64,000 nt of DNA from Gaeumannomyces sp. JS-464. Its lineage: Eukaryota > Ascomycota > Sordariomycetes > Magnaporthales > Magnaporthaceae. Positions within the stretch are counted from its first letter, which is position 1. Each line of letters begins with the position of its first letter. The stretch lies in NCBI GenBank assembly GCA_002197995.1, contig NGZR01000008.1, positions 1,178,001 through 1,242,000 on the forward strand. Direction: 5' to 3'. The position numbers and the translations under genes were made by a program. Below, in pieces: positions 1-9,510 of the stretch. The notes beneath the pieces are model-generated. The model was not told the DNA's origin. It did no database searches and saw only the letters and a program-made list of their open reading frames with translations.

Positions 1-731
1 ACTTCTACGACACGTGCGAAAGATCCAGATTAAGAGGTCGGGAAGGGGAGCTGTGAGAGCTGAGGCGATGGCCACGTTGGCATCGCGCTGCTGCAGCTGG
101 CGCTTCGCCAGGCCCTGGCGAAAGGCCCGCACTTTGGGCGCTCGTCGCTTGAATGGTCTATGGTACTTCTGCGTCCAGCAATATGATATTGGGTGTTTGG
201 ATAAAAGCGTAGGCTTTGCGGAAACCGAAGGAACTGGCTCCTCTGAGGTGGGGGTGACTGCTTCGCGGGACCAACAAGGGCGAGGGGATGAGTCGCCCCT
301 GCTGCGGGCTTTCGGCCGCCGCGGTTTGAAAAAAGGCTGAAAGGTGCTTTGGTACCTTGTTTGCTGGGGTTGATCGGCACGCCAAAAGGGATTGTGGGTC
401 CAAGAAAGGGCTTGCGCGCTAATCTAAACAGGAACAGCGGACAGCGGACTCGTCAACCCCACCCGATGCACTTTAAACGCTTCTTCACTCGGACTTGGGG
501 TGGCATCGCCGCTGCCTTCCTAATTCGGAAGAAAGTCCATGCGCGTTGCTTTGAAATTGTGGATACCACGTCGCGGCTGCACGCCCACCTGACCCGCGCA
601 CGACGATCACACCGCACAGTGGGAAAAGGTGCTCGTTTATCAGAAGCAAGCAGATATGGGTAGCATCGACGCCACCATGCATCCCGTCGCTTTGGTCCCT
701 TTTTCATCCGTGAACTCAATGCGTGTCTAGG
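1..731. other. No gene recognised
   Basis: Moderately GC-rich sequence with short overlapping open frames on both strands and no recognisable domain, repeat copy or splice structure. The start of the window may cut through something larger. Confidence 0.4.
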
Positions 732-736
732 GTAAG

Positions 737-906
737 TGTCAGAGGTGGCCTGGAGTCACGTGGGTGGCAACTGGTGCCCCACAGCTCTAGGCCTATGCAC
801 TGGCCCTAGTATTTTGGCCTGCGCGCGCCCTAGCCCGCGATCCAGTAGAGTAGCCAAGCAACAATCACCAATCACTTTGGGTGCCTGTCGTCGCGCACCT
901 CCATCA
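737..906 (+). repeat. Solo LTR, copia-A type (LTR-A), 170 bp
   Basis: It begins TGTCAGAGGTGG and ends CACCTCCATCA. It is flanked by a perfect 5-bp duplication, GTAAG, at 732-736 and 907-911. The same 170-bp sequence forms both LTRs of the copia element at 31215-38344. Further solo copies lie at 14194-14363, 48880-49042 and 52317-52486. TG...CA ends, 5-bp TSD and no internal region identify a solo LTR left by LTR-LTR recombination. Confidence 0.93.
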
Positions 907-1169
907 GTAAGCGAATTGTGAAATAAAAAGCAAATGGAAAGGACAAGACTGTCGACATCGACAAGCAAGTCAATGGCAGGCCGCGTGCATGCTTCCAACA
1001 GTTTATTTATTTTATCCTTTTAGGTGCCGTTTGGTTGCTGTTTACGGGTAAAGCAGGTACCAGAAGATGTTGTGACCACAAAAAGGAACCCGTAGAATGT
1101 ACTGCCAAACCTCTGTCGACTGGCGACTTTCGTTCAGTCACAAACCCTATCTAGATCGGGCGCAGTCGT

Positions 1170-1947
1170 CTAGCGGCTGTGACGTAGCCGCCGATGATTG
1201 GTTCCTACAGGGTTAAGGAGGCGCCAGCCTGCAGCACTGGCGCGCAAATCCCGCATCCGGCAGCACTCTGGCACATCAAGTGAAAAGAGACGACAAAGCG
1301 TGGCAGGGCATAAGGGAGAAAAGTGAAAACAAAGTGGGCGTGCCAGGTGGGAATTGTTGCACGGATTGATACGCACAGATCTCTTCTGGCTATATTCCTT
1401 TGCAACAGATAGTATTACGAGCCGCGGTGGTATACGTTCTTGGTAACGGGCAGTCGTGCACCTCGCGCGCCTTGGCGTAATCTTCTTTTTGCCGGCCGCG
1501 ATCATCTCGAGCAGCGGCTCGCGCGCGATGCAGCCGTAGCCGACCAGGAACCCGTTAACGTTAAAGGCCGTATGCAGCAGGTACTTATCGTGGCAGCTTA
1601 GGATTTGGAGCTCGGGCCTCTCACGGATAACGGGGATTTCGGTGTCCCAGCGCTTCACGTTGCGCACGCCGTTTTTTTATAGCGAAAACGCCCGGCAGCG
1701 CGGCGATGTCTAGCATGGTTTGCAGGCTGTACGTGGCTTTGGTAACGTCGGGGTATTGTGCAGACTCTCTGTTTCCCAGGCGGTATCGCGGAGTAGCGGT
1801 GATGATAAACGCGTTGTGGGCAGAAAGTATGTGCGCCCGATCCGCAGAGAAGCCAACGAAGACAGGAGCGGGCTCGATGTGATGAGAGTGACAAAACTTC
1901 GCGATTGCTGCCCAACGGTCATCTGTGGTGTTCGCGCGAACTTTCAC
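1170..1947 (-). pseudogene. Unidentified ORF pair, probably one frameshifted gene
   Basis: Two overlapping minus-strand frames (1621-1947 and 1170-1667) have ordinary protein-like composition: the first reads FCHSHHIEPAPVFVGFSAD, the second RPELQILSCHDKYLLH. They overlap at a run of seven T (1673-1679), so a one-base homopolymer indel would join them into about 150 residues before the second frame turns arginine-rich and loses coding character near 1480. I recognise no family. It lies directly downstream of the VWA-Vint pseudogene on the same strand. It could be part of that locus, a separate small gene or a remnant. Confidence 0.35.
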
Positions 1948-1968
1948 CCCGCTATTCTTTGGCAGCCC

Positions 1969-4391
1969 CTAATCCGCGCCGGCGGCGGACCCGGCCACCA
2001 GGAAGGCGTGGGCCAGTGGGCGGGGGTCGGGCTCGAGCAGGACCGAGAAGACGGAGCCCGTGTACAGCGCGGGCCGCGCCTCGGCCATGTCGGCCGGGAA
2101 CGCCCACCCGCCGCCGCCGCCGCCGCCGGTCCTCCTGACCGGGTGCCAAGGCGTGACGACGACGCCGCCGACGCGCCGCACGGCCGCGCGCCGTACCCGC
2201 GTCCGCAGCACGGCCGCCACGGCCCGGGGCCCCAGCGGCGTGTGCACGCGCATGCCGCACGCGAGGTCGCGGATGGCCACCGTCGTCGCCGTCGTCTCGG
2301 CCAGGCGGACGCGCGTGGCGCCGGCGAAGCAGGGCGCGCTGCTGTTGAGGTACGCGTGGCTCATGGAGTACATGCGCCGCTCGCCGTTGCCGCTGCTGCT
2401 GCGGTACGGGGGCGGGGCCACCCTGCTCGGCGGCGGCGGCTTGACGGCGTCAAAGGCGCGGTCCAGGCGGGCGCGGCAGGCGGCGAACAAGGGGCTGGCG
2501 AGCCCGTACCGGCCCGGGCCGGGGTCCTTGAACGAGTTGCAGGCCTGGCGCGTGTGGGCGTCGAGCAGGCCGAGCAGGTAGTGGCCGCCCCAGCGGTCCC
2601 AGTAGTCGCGGCGCGACAGGGCCAGCGCCACCTGGCCGTGCGGCTCGTGGCCCTCAATGTCCTGGATTAGCGACGCGCAGTCGTCCGACGCCCCGGCCAG
2701 GTCCCACGCCGGCATGGCCCGCTTGACGCCGCACAGCCGCGCCGCCAGCTCCGAGTCGATCGGCGTCCGGTCCTCGTACCGCGCCTTGGCCTCGCCCCAG
2801 CCGTACCGCTGGCGCTCGCCGCCGGCCGGGTAGGGGAAGAGGGACGAGAGGAACTTGCATAGCATCGAGCGGGACACGTGGTAGGCGATCTCGGCCTCGG
2901 GCGGGTCGTTAGCCCTGAACGGGTCCCGGTCCAGCTTCAGGGTGCGCCGCTCGCCGCCCAGGGTTTTGTAGCTGAGCTCGACCGCGACGGTCTGGTCGGC
3001 CGGGAGATAGCCTTCCAGCTGCGCCGCCTCGCCGCTGTGCTCAAAGTAGAGATCCTTAGACATTCCGAACTGCAACGCCCCGAGGCCGACGATAAGGCGC
3101 GATCGCTTGGCCCGTTGTCCCCTGCCATGTTCCACTTCCTCCACGGGTGAGATCTAAAGGCTCTTGCCGATGCCCGCTTAAAGACCTAGGGTCGCCGGGA
3201 AGTCGATCTTCAGCTGGGCCTCGGTCGCAAAGGTAGACTGTAGGTTGGCGACGGCGTGGATGAAAACCGTGCCCTGGGTCGCGTTGTCAAGTCAGCATCG
3301 ACGGCCTCTTTCCAGGGCCATGGAACACAACCCACAATCATTCCGCAGTCAGGGATAAAGGCATAGTGGCCGCCAGTGAGCTCAAAGATGGACTTGAGAA
3401 CGCCCGACTCGAGAGAATATCCAAAGCCGAAGGTGTGGATGGGGGCCGGAAATGGGCGGATCGTGTTTAGCTTGCCTACCTAGCCGCTGCTGGGAGTGCT
3501 ACGAACAAAAATTAAAAACGGCCGCCGAAATTAGCAAAGGCCCAAAATGCGGTTTCAAATAGCAACAAAGTGCAGGGAAACCAACCTGGTCGGCACGCCG
3601 TCAGTCATAAGCATGACGGCAGGAACCCTGTTGCTGCCATCCTGCTTCCCTTCGAAAACACCGAACCCCGCGACGATGCAGTCCCACATGACAGTATCGA
3701 AGGTCGGCGCAAGCTTCAGGAGCTCTCTCTCGGCAAGCTTCTTGTTCTCCTCGACCATGGGCAAAAGCTCCATCACCACCTGGACCACCAGTTGTGCGTC
3801 AGCAACAGTTCGAAAGACCCCATGCCACCTCGCCATGCCGGACGGAGCGAGCGACGGACGCACCTTTGCGTTGCGGCTGAACTTTACAATGCCCAGCCTG
3901 TCCCGCTCGTCCAGGGTGGCCAGGATGGTGAGGGCGGCGTGCTTGACCAGGTCGAGAGTGTTAAACCCGTGGTCCTCGCCGGCCTCGCCCTTCTTAACGG
4001 GGGGAACGGCCGCGGACGACATGCTCCCAAACACGTCGATGACCAGGACGATGTCGCAGGGCACGTGGTAGTCGGCGGGTACCCCCGGGGGCGCCTTGGG
4101 CGGCTGCACCTTCGCCATGAGGCCCTTGGCGCTGCTCAAAGGCCGCACATTAAACTCCAGGCCTTCCGGGTCCGTGGCCGATGTCAGGCGAAACTCGGGG
4201 ACCGGGCTCGGGTTTCGGGCAGAGTCGTTGGGCCGCGGGACATGGTTCTCTGCGTTTTGGGCAGAAAAGTGACTGTTTGGGTCGGTGCCGGAAAAGGATC
4301 CAGCGTCGTTAAGTGTGCTTAATAGCCTGCCGCGTGGGAACGTTAGGTTAGCTTCACCAGAAAATCTCGCGATAACACAAGCAGTGTTCAC
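1969..4391 (-). pseudogene. VWA-Vint (von Willebrand A plus Hint-like) protein, decayed
   Basis: The 5' part (about 3603-4391) encodes a VWA domain: PCDIVLVIDVFGSMSS is the MIDAS region, with Phe where the usual D-x-S-x-S serine stands, followed by LGIVKFS and LMTDGVPTR. An intron follows (donor just after PTR, acceptor near 3480), then a stretch reading FGFGYSLESGVLKSIFELTG. The 3' part (1969-3144) carries the middle Vwaint region (GLGALQFGMSKDLYFE) and a Vint/Hint domain that starts with the expected cysteine (CFAGATRVRLAET) and contains VVTPWHPV and LYTGSVFSVLL. Between 3150 and 3310 there is a frameshift and two stops. Vint proteins are fungal VWA proteins with a C-terminal hedgehog/intein-like fold. 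The locus is broken, but its high GC and long frames suggest recent loss. Confidence 0.75.
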
Positions 4392-5023
4392 ACCATGGCA
4401 TCAGGTTGTGGTTGTTACTTGGATCCTTTAAGAGGGAGTTAAGCCCTTAAGTATATGCAACAAGGGGTTAAAGACGGCTTGGAGGGGCGATCTCTGTATA
4501 TTGCGATAATCCTTTTCGGGGCTCAAGAGATGCTTAAGGAAGCAAAATCTCTCGAGGAGACCACAGCAGTTGGCCGGCATTATATAAACCAGCTTGTGGC
4601 CCGTGCGAGGTACGTAGCTACCTGTTATCACTTCTATTAGCATTTATAATAAAATTTAAAAAATTTAAAAAAAAAATTAACCCACGGACCTTTAACCTAA
4701 TTTAGGTAGTTATTAGGGCTCCATTTGGACCTAAAACCCACGCGCCAAGGACCCAAATTTAGGTTCCCATTTGGGTTTTAGGTTTTCCGTTAAACCCGAA
4801 ACCCGTGGGTTTAAATGGGGCCCCATCTACGGGTTTTCGCCAACCCTACTAGTAGAGAGTGGCTCCCTTACCACTTCGCGCGCGCGCAAGGGCTTCACTT
4901 AGCAGTCGGCGCCTGCTATTAGCCTTTTCCGGAAGCTGATAGCGGGCATTCCTAAAAACTGCGCCAAGGTTCCACTGCGTTGGCCTCCTCCATTGTTTTT
5001 TTCTGGTCGCATGTGATGCTTAA
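4392..5023. other. No gene; low-complexity sequence
   Basis: An A/T-rich tract at about 4640-4680 is followed by short degenerate repeats of a TTTAGGTTCC / GGGTTTTAGG type (4690-4850). Nothing coding is recognised. Confidence 0.4.
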
Positions 5024-5819
5024 GGGCGTGTTTGTCGGTAGGGCTGTTTTTTGTTTTTTCCATACTATTTTAAAAACCGCTGGTTTATCGGGTGGCGGGT
5101 CTGTGCCAAGGGTGCCCCGGCCCTTGCGAAAATCATTCGAAAGACCCGCCAGAAGTATTTTTTATCCAGGCCAACGAGTCGCGTTGATACAGCCCCTGGC
5201 TACCTTTTTCGCCACCTCCTGTGCCACCTCCTGACCAGGGCTTTGGCACGACGAATATATAAAGCCGGCCACCCTCCCGCCTTTCGGAAAGCTTTGGAAA
5301 AATTTCGAAGCCTAAAAAGGGCTAAAAGGGCCAGGGGAGCCAGGAGGGCCAAGCACGTGTAGATAAAACCAGATAGGAATGAAGTTTTTCTTTTTTTCGC
5401 CACGGCCTAAATAGGAAATTGGTTTGCAAATGTGATACAGGTAAAAATAAATAAATAAAATAAAAAAAGGTACATTTTTTATTGCAAGGCCCCTGGTTAC
5501 GCTTATTTCGGGAGTATCCGTATGCAAAAAACAAGCCGGGTGTTGGTAGGAGTGGTACTCCTGTAGGCACGGAGATCTCCTAAAAGGAAAGAACAAAGAT
5601 CTATAGATCAGGAACGGTGTCTGTAGTGATGCATGTCTTAGGAAGGAATCTAGATACAGGAAGGGGATCGCAAGATCCCCTTTTGTAGGCTCGTGGGAGC
5701 GCACGGTCCATAGACCTGCTGCTCCACGAGACGTGGGGTTTCCCCTGATGCACGCGCTGATCACGTGGATCAACACCGGGGTCAAAAAACAAAAAACACC
5801 ATTACCGACAAACACGCCC
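5024..5819. mobile_element. Non-autonomous PIF/Harbinger-like element, 796 bp
   Basis: Terminal inverted repeats begin GGGCGTGTTTGTCGGTA (left) and are mirrored at the right end. They are flanked by the 3-bp duplication TAA (5021-5023 and 5820-5822). TWA target duplications are the PIF/Harbinger signature. A relative lies at 58773-59315 with TTA duplications, and a related family sits at 46200-48008. It has no transposase ORF. A 235-bp solo LTR is nested at 5541-5775, so the original element was about 556 bp. Confidence 0.8.
5541..5775 (-). repeat. Solo LTR-M nested in the Harbinger-like element
   Basis: Read on the minus strand it begins TGTTGATCCACGTGAT and ends CTCCTACCAACA, with 5-bp duplications CCGGG at 5536-5540 and 5776-5780. 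A second copy is at 62678-62915 and a diverged one at about 41827-42060. The 62.7-kb copy carries a TATA-like CTATAAAAGG. Confidence 0.88.
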
Positions 5820-5821
5820 TA

Positions 5822-6640
5822 AGTTAAGACCCCTGTTTTCCGAACCCCCCCCCACTTTCCGACCCCCCTTTCCCACTAAAACACACCCTTTTCCATCCGC
5901 AATAACAAATCCAAATAAAATCGTAGGAATACGTACATAGTATCATTGCAAAAGCAATCTTTCGGTATTTTTAAAAATACTAGATTTTTATTTTGAAAGA
6001 GCTGTGAAAGCCGGGAATCTAAGTTCGAAAATAAGGGTCGAAAATACATATTAATATGCAGCAAATGTATAGTTAAATAACTTTTCCAATTTACAGCCGA
6101 TATTTTCCGGGTATTTTGTAAAATACGTAATTTTTAAAAGGCTTTTTATATTGAAAAGCCATTTTAGGTTTTTAATTTCTTTTATTTAAATAAAAAAGAA
6201 AAATACTATTTGCTAATAAATCGTTTATATGGAAGAATAAAAAACTATTATTATTTAAATAAATAAAAATATAAATACAAAACTGCTTTCTGAATTAAAT
6301 AGTGCTTTAAATATAACGTATTTTATAAAATACCCGGAAAATATGGGACGTAAATTAGAAACGTTATTTAACTATACATTTATTGCATATTAATATGTAT
6401 TTTCGACCTTCATTTTCGAATCCAAATTTCCGGCCTCCAAACTTTACCCAAAATACAAACTCAGTCTCCCCAAAGCTTCCGAGAAATTGCCTTTGCAATG
6501 ATATTATGTACGTATTTCTACGATTTTATTTGGATTTGTTATTGCGGATTGAAAAGGGTGTGTTTTTGCGATTTAGTATGGGATTTAGGGGACGGAAAGT
6601 AGGGGGGGGGGGGGGGGGTCGGAAAGGGGGTGCTTTGACT
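5822..6640. mobile_element. Palindromic MITE, Tc1/mariner type, 819 bp
   Basis: The whole element is a long imperfect inverted repeat. The left arm starts AGTTAAGACCCCTG and the right arm ends in the complement, with arms of several hundred bases (compare 5876-6064 with 6383-6560). TA dinucleotides flank it at 5820-5821 and 6641-6642. There is no coding capacity beyond the arms. Its relative is at 6930-7745. The right arm contains a 17-G run at 6602-6618. Its TA overlaps the TAA duplication of the element on its left. Confidence 0.8.
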
Positions 6641-6929
6641 TAACCAAGCGAATTTGCGGCTGATAACTATATAGAAGTGACGAGCAAGCTATGTTTCCCT
6701 CGCCTTTTGCGGCACATATAAGCGCATATCTAAAATCAGCCACGGGTTTGCTACTTAATCGCGGGGAGGAGCGAAGCTAAAGACAGGTTTGGTGGTAAAA
6801 GTGTTTTTTGTTTTTCCCATATACCATCCAAGAAAAGTACAGGTTACAATTTGCAGATCCTTCTTAATTAGGCCACGTCCTAACCACATTTTTCCTCATA
6901 AAAAATCCCGCCAAATTAATGTGTCGCTA

Positions 6930-7745
6930 AGTCAAGACCCCTGTTTTGCGGCACCCCCCACTTCCGGGCACCCCGATTCCCATACTAAATTGGCAAAACT
7001 TACCCTTTTCAATCCGTAATAGTAAAATCAATTAAAATCTTATAAATACAAACCTAATATTAATCGAAAGCAGTTTTTAAAGGCCATTTTAAAATACCCT
7101 TTTTGTATTTTCACATGCTCGGCGGGGCCGGGAATTTTGGCTCGAAATGAGGGGTTAAAAATACATACTAATTTGAAGGAAATATAAAGTTAAATAACTT
7201 TTCTAATTTACGTTTTGTTTAGTTCAGGCACTATGTATAATATAAAGCCTTAAAGGGCTTTTTAATGCAAAATTCTTTTTTACTATATTTATTTTTTTCA
7301 TTTAAATATAAAAGATTGCACTTTTTACTAACAAACTTTTTGTATGAGAAAGTATTTAAACTTTTTTATTAAAATAAAAAATAGTTATAATAAAAACGCT
7401 TTATATACTAAAAGCCTTTTAAAAGGTTTATATTATACAAAATACCTGGATTAACTTTAATTTAAATTGGAAAAGTTATTCAACTTTATATTTTCCTCAA
7501 ATTAGTACGTATTTTCGACCTTTATTTCCGAGCTAGAATTTCCGGCTCCACCGGCTATCGAAAATTGTAAAACTAACATGGACAGAAAGCCTGAGAAAAC
7601 CGCTTTTTAAATAATATTACGTTTGTATTTTTACGATTTTATTTGATTTTACTATTACGGATTGAAAAGGGTAAGTTTTTGCCAATTTAGTATGGGAATC
7701 GGGGTGCCCGGAAGTGGGGGGTGCCGCAAAACAGGGGTCTTGACT
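6930..7745. mobile_element. Palindromic MITE, Tc1/mariner type, 816 bp
   Basis: The left end AGTCAAGACCCCTGTTTTGC is mirrored at 7726-7745. TA flanks lie at 6928-6929 and 7746-7747. The interior is very A/T-rich and palindromic over most of its length. It belongs to the same family as 5822-6640, and a lone right end survives at 42970-43024. Confidence 0.82.
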
Positions 7746-7747
7746 TA

Positions 7748-8459
7748 CCCGCACCTCCATTTGCCGGAACCCACTAGAATCCTCTGTTTGAAACCCCGGC
7801 CCGGGCCTGTGAGGGCCAGCCCTCAGAACGCCCCGTACAGGAGGCTCTCAAGCTTCATGCATGAGAGCCACAGCCCTGAAGGAGGACCCTGGGTCAGGTG
7901 ATAGCGCGACTGCAGTGAGCCAATCAGAGGCCAGGCGAGGCCCGGGCATGGGCTCCACCAGCCTCCAACACTTGGTCGCGATCCCGCATTCCTGCCTTTG
8001 CTCTTTTCTCTCCTTTCTTCGCTAGTTTAGGATCTTCGTCTGTAGCGCCCAATCGAGGAGTTATCTCACCGTGGCACTGGCCGTGACACTAATTAGCCAA
8101 ATGCGTTTCCTCCTCCTTAATAACTTTTCGTGCTTTTTTTTAAACCTTTTAGTAAGGCTGGATACCGTAGTATTTATGCTGGAAAATAACATAAAATATC
8201 CTTTATGCTGTCACGGTTTCCATATTAGGCAAAGAGACGAGGCTGCGATATGCCTGCAGGGTTGTATTGGCTATTTAAAGCTAGGGAAAAGAGAGAAGTC
8301 ACGGTGCTCCGCACAGGGATTGATTAGCAGGGTTTTCTGTCGGCCAACTGGTGCACGGACCAACGGTCGTTACGTGACCGCCCCCAGTAGGGCCTGAGGA
8401 CCGGCAAGCCCAAGCGGGCCTGCCTCCCATGACAAATACAAAATTGGCCGGAGTTTATA
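7748..8459. other. No gene; LTR-like promoter sequence possible
   Basis: A GC-rich stretch with repeated CCAGCC / GGCCC motifs and a pyrimidine-rich CTCTTTTCTCTCCTTTC tract ends GGCCGTGACA at about 8089. This resembles the ends of other LTRs in the window, but no start or target duplication was found. Confidence 0.25.
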
Positions 8460-8766
8460 TTTACAGTATACTAGTACTTGGTGTAGCAACCCCGGGGCTG
8501 GTAGAGGGCCTTAACTTTGCGGGGTATAAAATCTATCAAGTTATTAACCAGCTCTTCCGGAATAGATTCCCACACCTCCTTGGTGTATTTTTGCTGGATA
8601 AAGGCCTCGAGTTTGTCCAGTTCATATGCCGCGACGAGCGGTCGGCAAAATAAAGCGGCCTAAAGACTAGCATCCTGGTTGGCGGATGCAAAAAATGCCC
8701 AGCGCCGCCCGAAACGGCCGTAGCATAGGGGATGGTGTTAATGGCGGCGTAGGCCGGGTGACTCAC
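8460..8766 (-). pseudogene. Tc1/mariner-type transposase, C-terminal remnant
   Basis: The minus strand from about 8625 to 8476 reads LDKLEAFIQQKYTKEVWES, then IPEELVNNLIDFIPRKV, and ends with CYTKY and a stop. This is the typical tail of a fungal Tc1/IS630-family DDE transposase, in which a helix ending in P-R-x-V-x-A is followed by a Gly/Cys-rich TKY terminus. The upstream sequence is frameshifted (open to 8766 in another frame) and the catalytic core is absent. Confidence 0.55.
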
Positions 8767-8800
8767 ACGCTTGGAGGGCAGCCGGCAAGTAATAAAAAAT

Positions 8801-9100
8801 TGTTACGACCAGACAAGGGAGGACGCGGGGCGGCCCAAGACAGAAGGAGGGGTCAGGGTGACCCGTCCTAAGCGCACGGTCACGTGGCAGTTCACCACGT
8901 GACGGAAACAGGATATGTTAGCTATGGACATAGCCACATATCCAAGGAAGATGCAGGACAGACAAAGCCACTATAAAAAGGAAGGATTCCCTACTGTCTT
9001 AGGTAGTTCTTGACTGAGGCTTCGGCATCAGTCAACCTAAGTTAGCTCCAAGGCACCCCCTAGGCGGCCCTACCCTAGGAGCAGAAGCCTGTTTGTAACA
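8801..9100 (+). repeat. Probable LTR (LTR-H), 300 bp
   Basis: It begins TGTTACGACCAG, ends CTGTTTGTAACA, and holds a TATA-like CTATAAAAAGG at about 8972 followed by a CT-rich leader. No target duplication is visible. Its last 40 bases recur, diverged, at about 46040-46072. Confidence 0.55.
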
Positions 9101-9510
9101 GCCCCACGGCCCGACTTTTTTTCCGGAAGCTTCAAAAAAGCTACCAGCACGCGAATTCGACTTGGCTACGGCCTATCAAAAAAATTAGGCATTTAAAGGC
9201 AATCCATTATCGTCGTTTTTATTTGCTGCTTCGCCCCCAGACGCAGGCACTCGCGCCGCTTTTTATTGATGCCGTTCCAAACGAACGCCCAGGGTTGGAA
9301 TACCCGCAAACGCAGCAAAGAGCCGAACAGCACACGCCATTACCCTGGTTGCATTCTCAAAGTCACGGCGCCCTAATTACCTCATGCGCACCCGTTTCTT
9401 CTGCCCGCATCTCCCCTTACATCCCTCGCCCGGGAGCTTTCCTTGCTTCCACGCGCCGAGAACCGTTGTAGCGCCCCCGGCGCGATGGCTTCCAGCTTCT
9501 TCCGTGATTC

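Noticed and set aside
1720..2670. Plus-strand open frame of 316 codons
   Set aside because: It is the antisense of the GC-rich Vint region; composition is G/R/A repeats without domain character.
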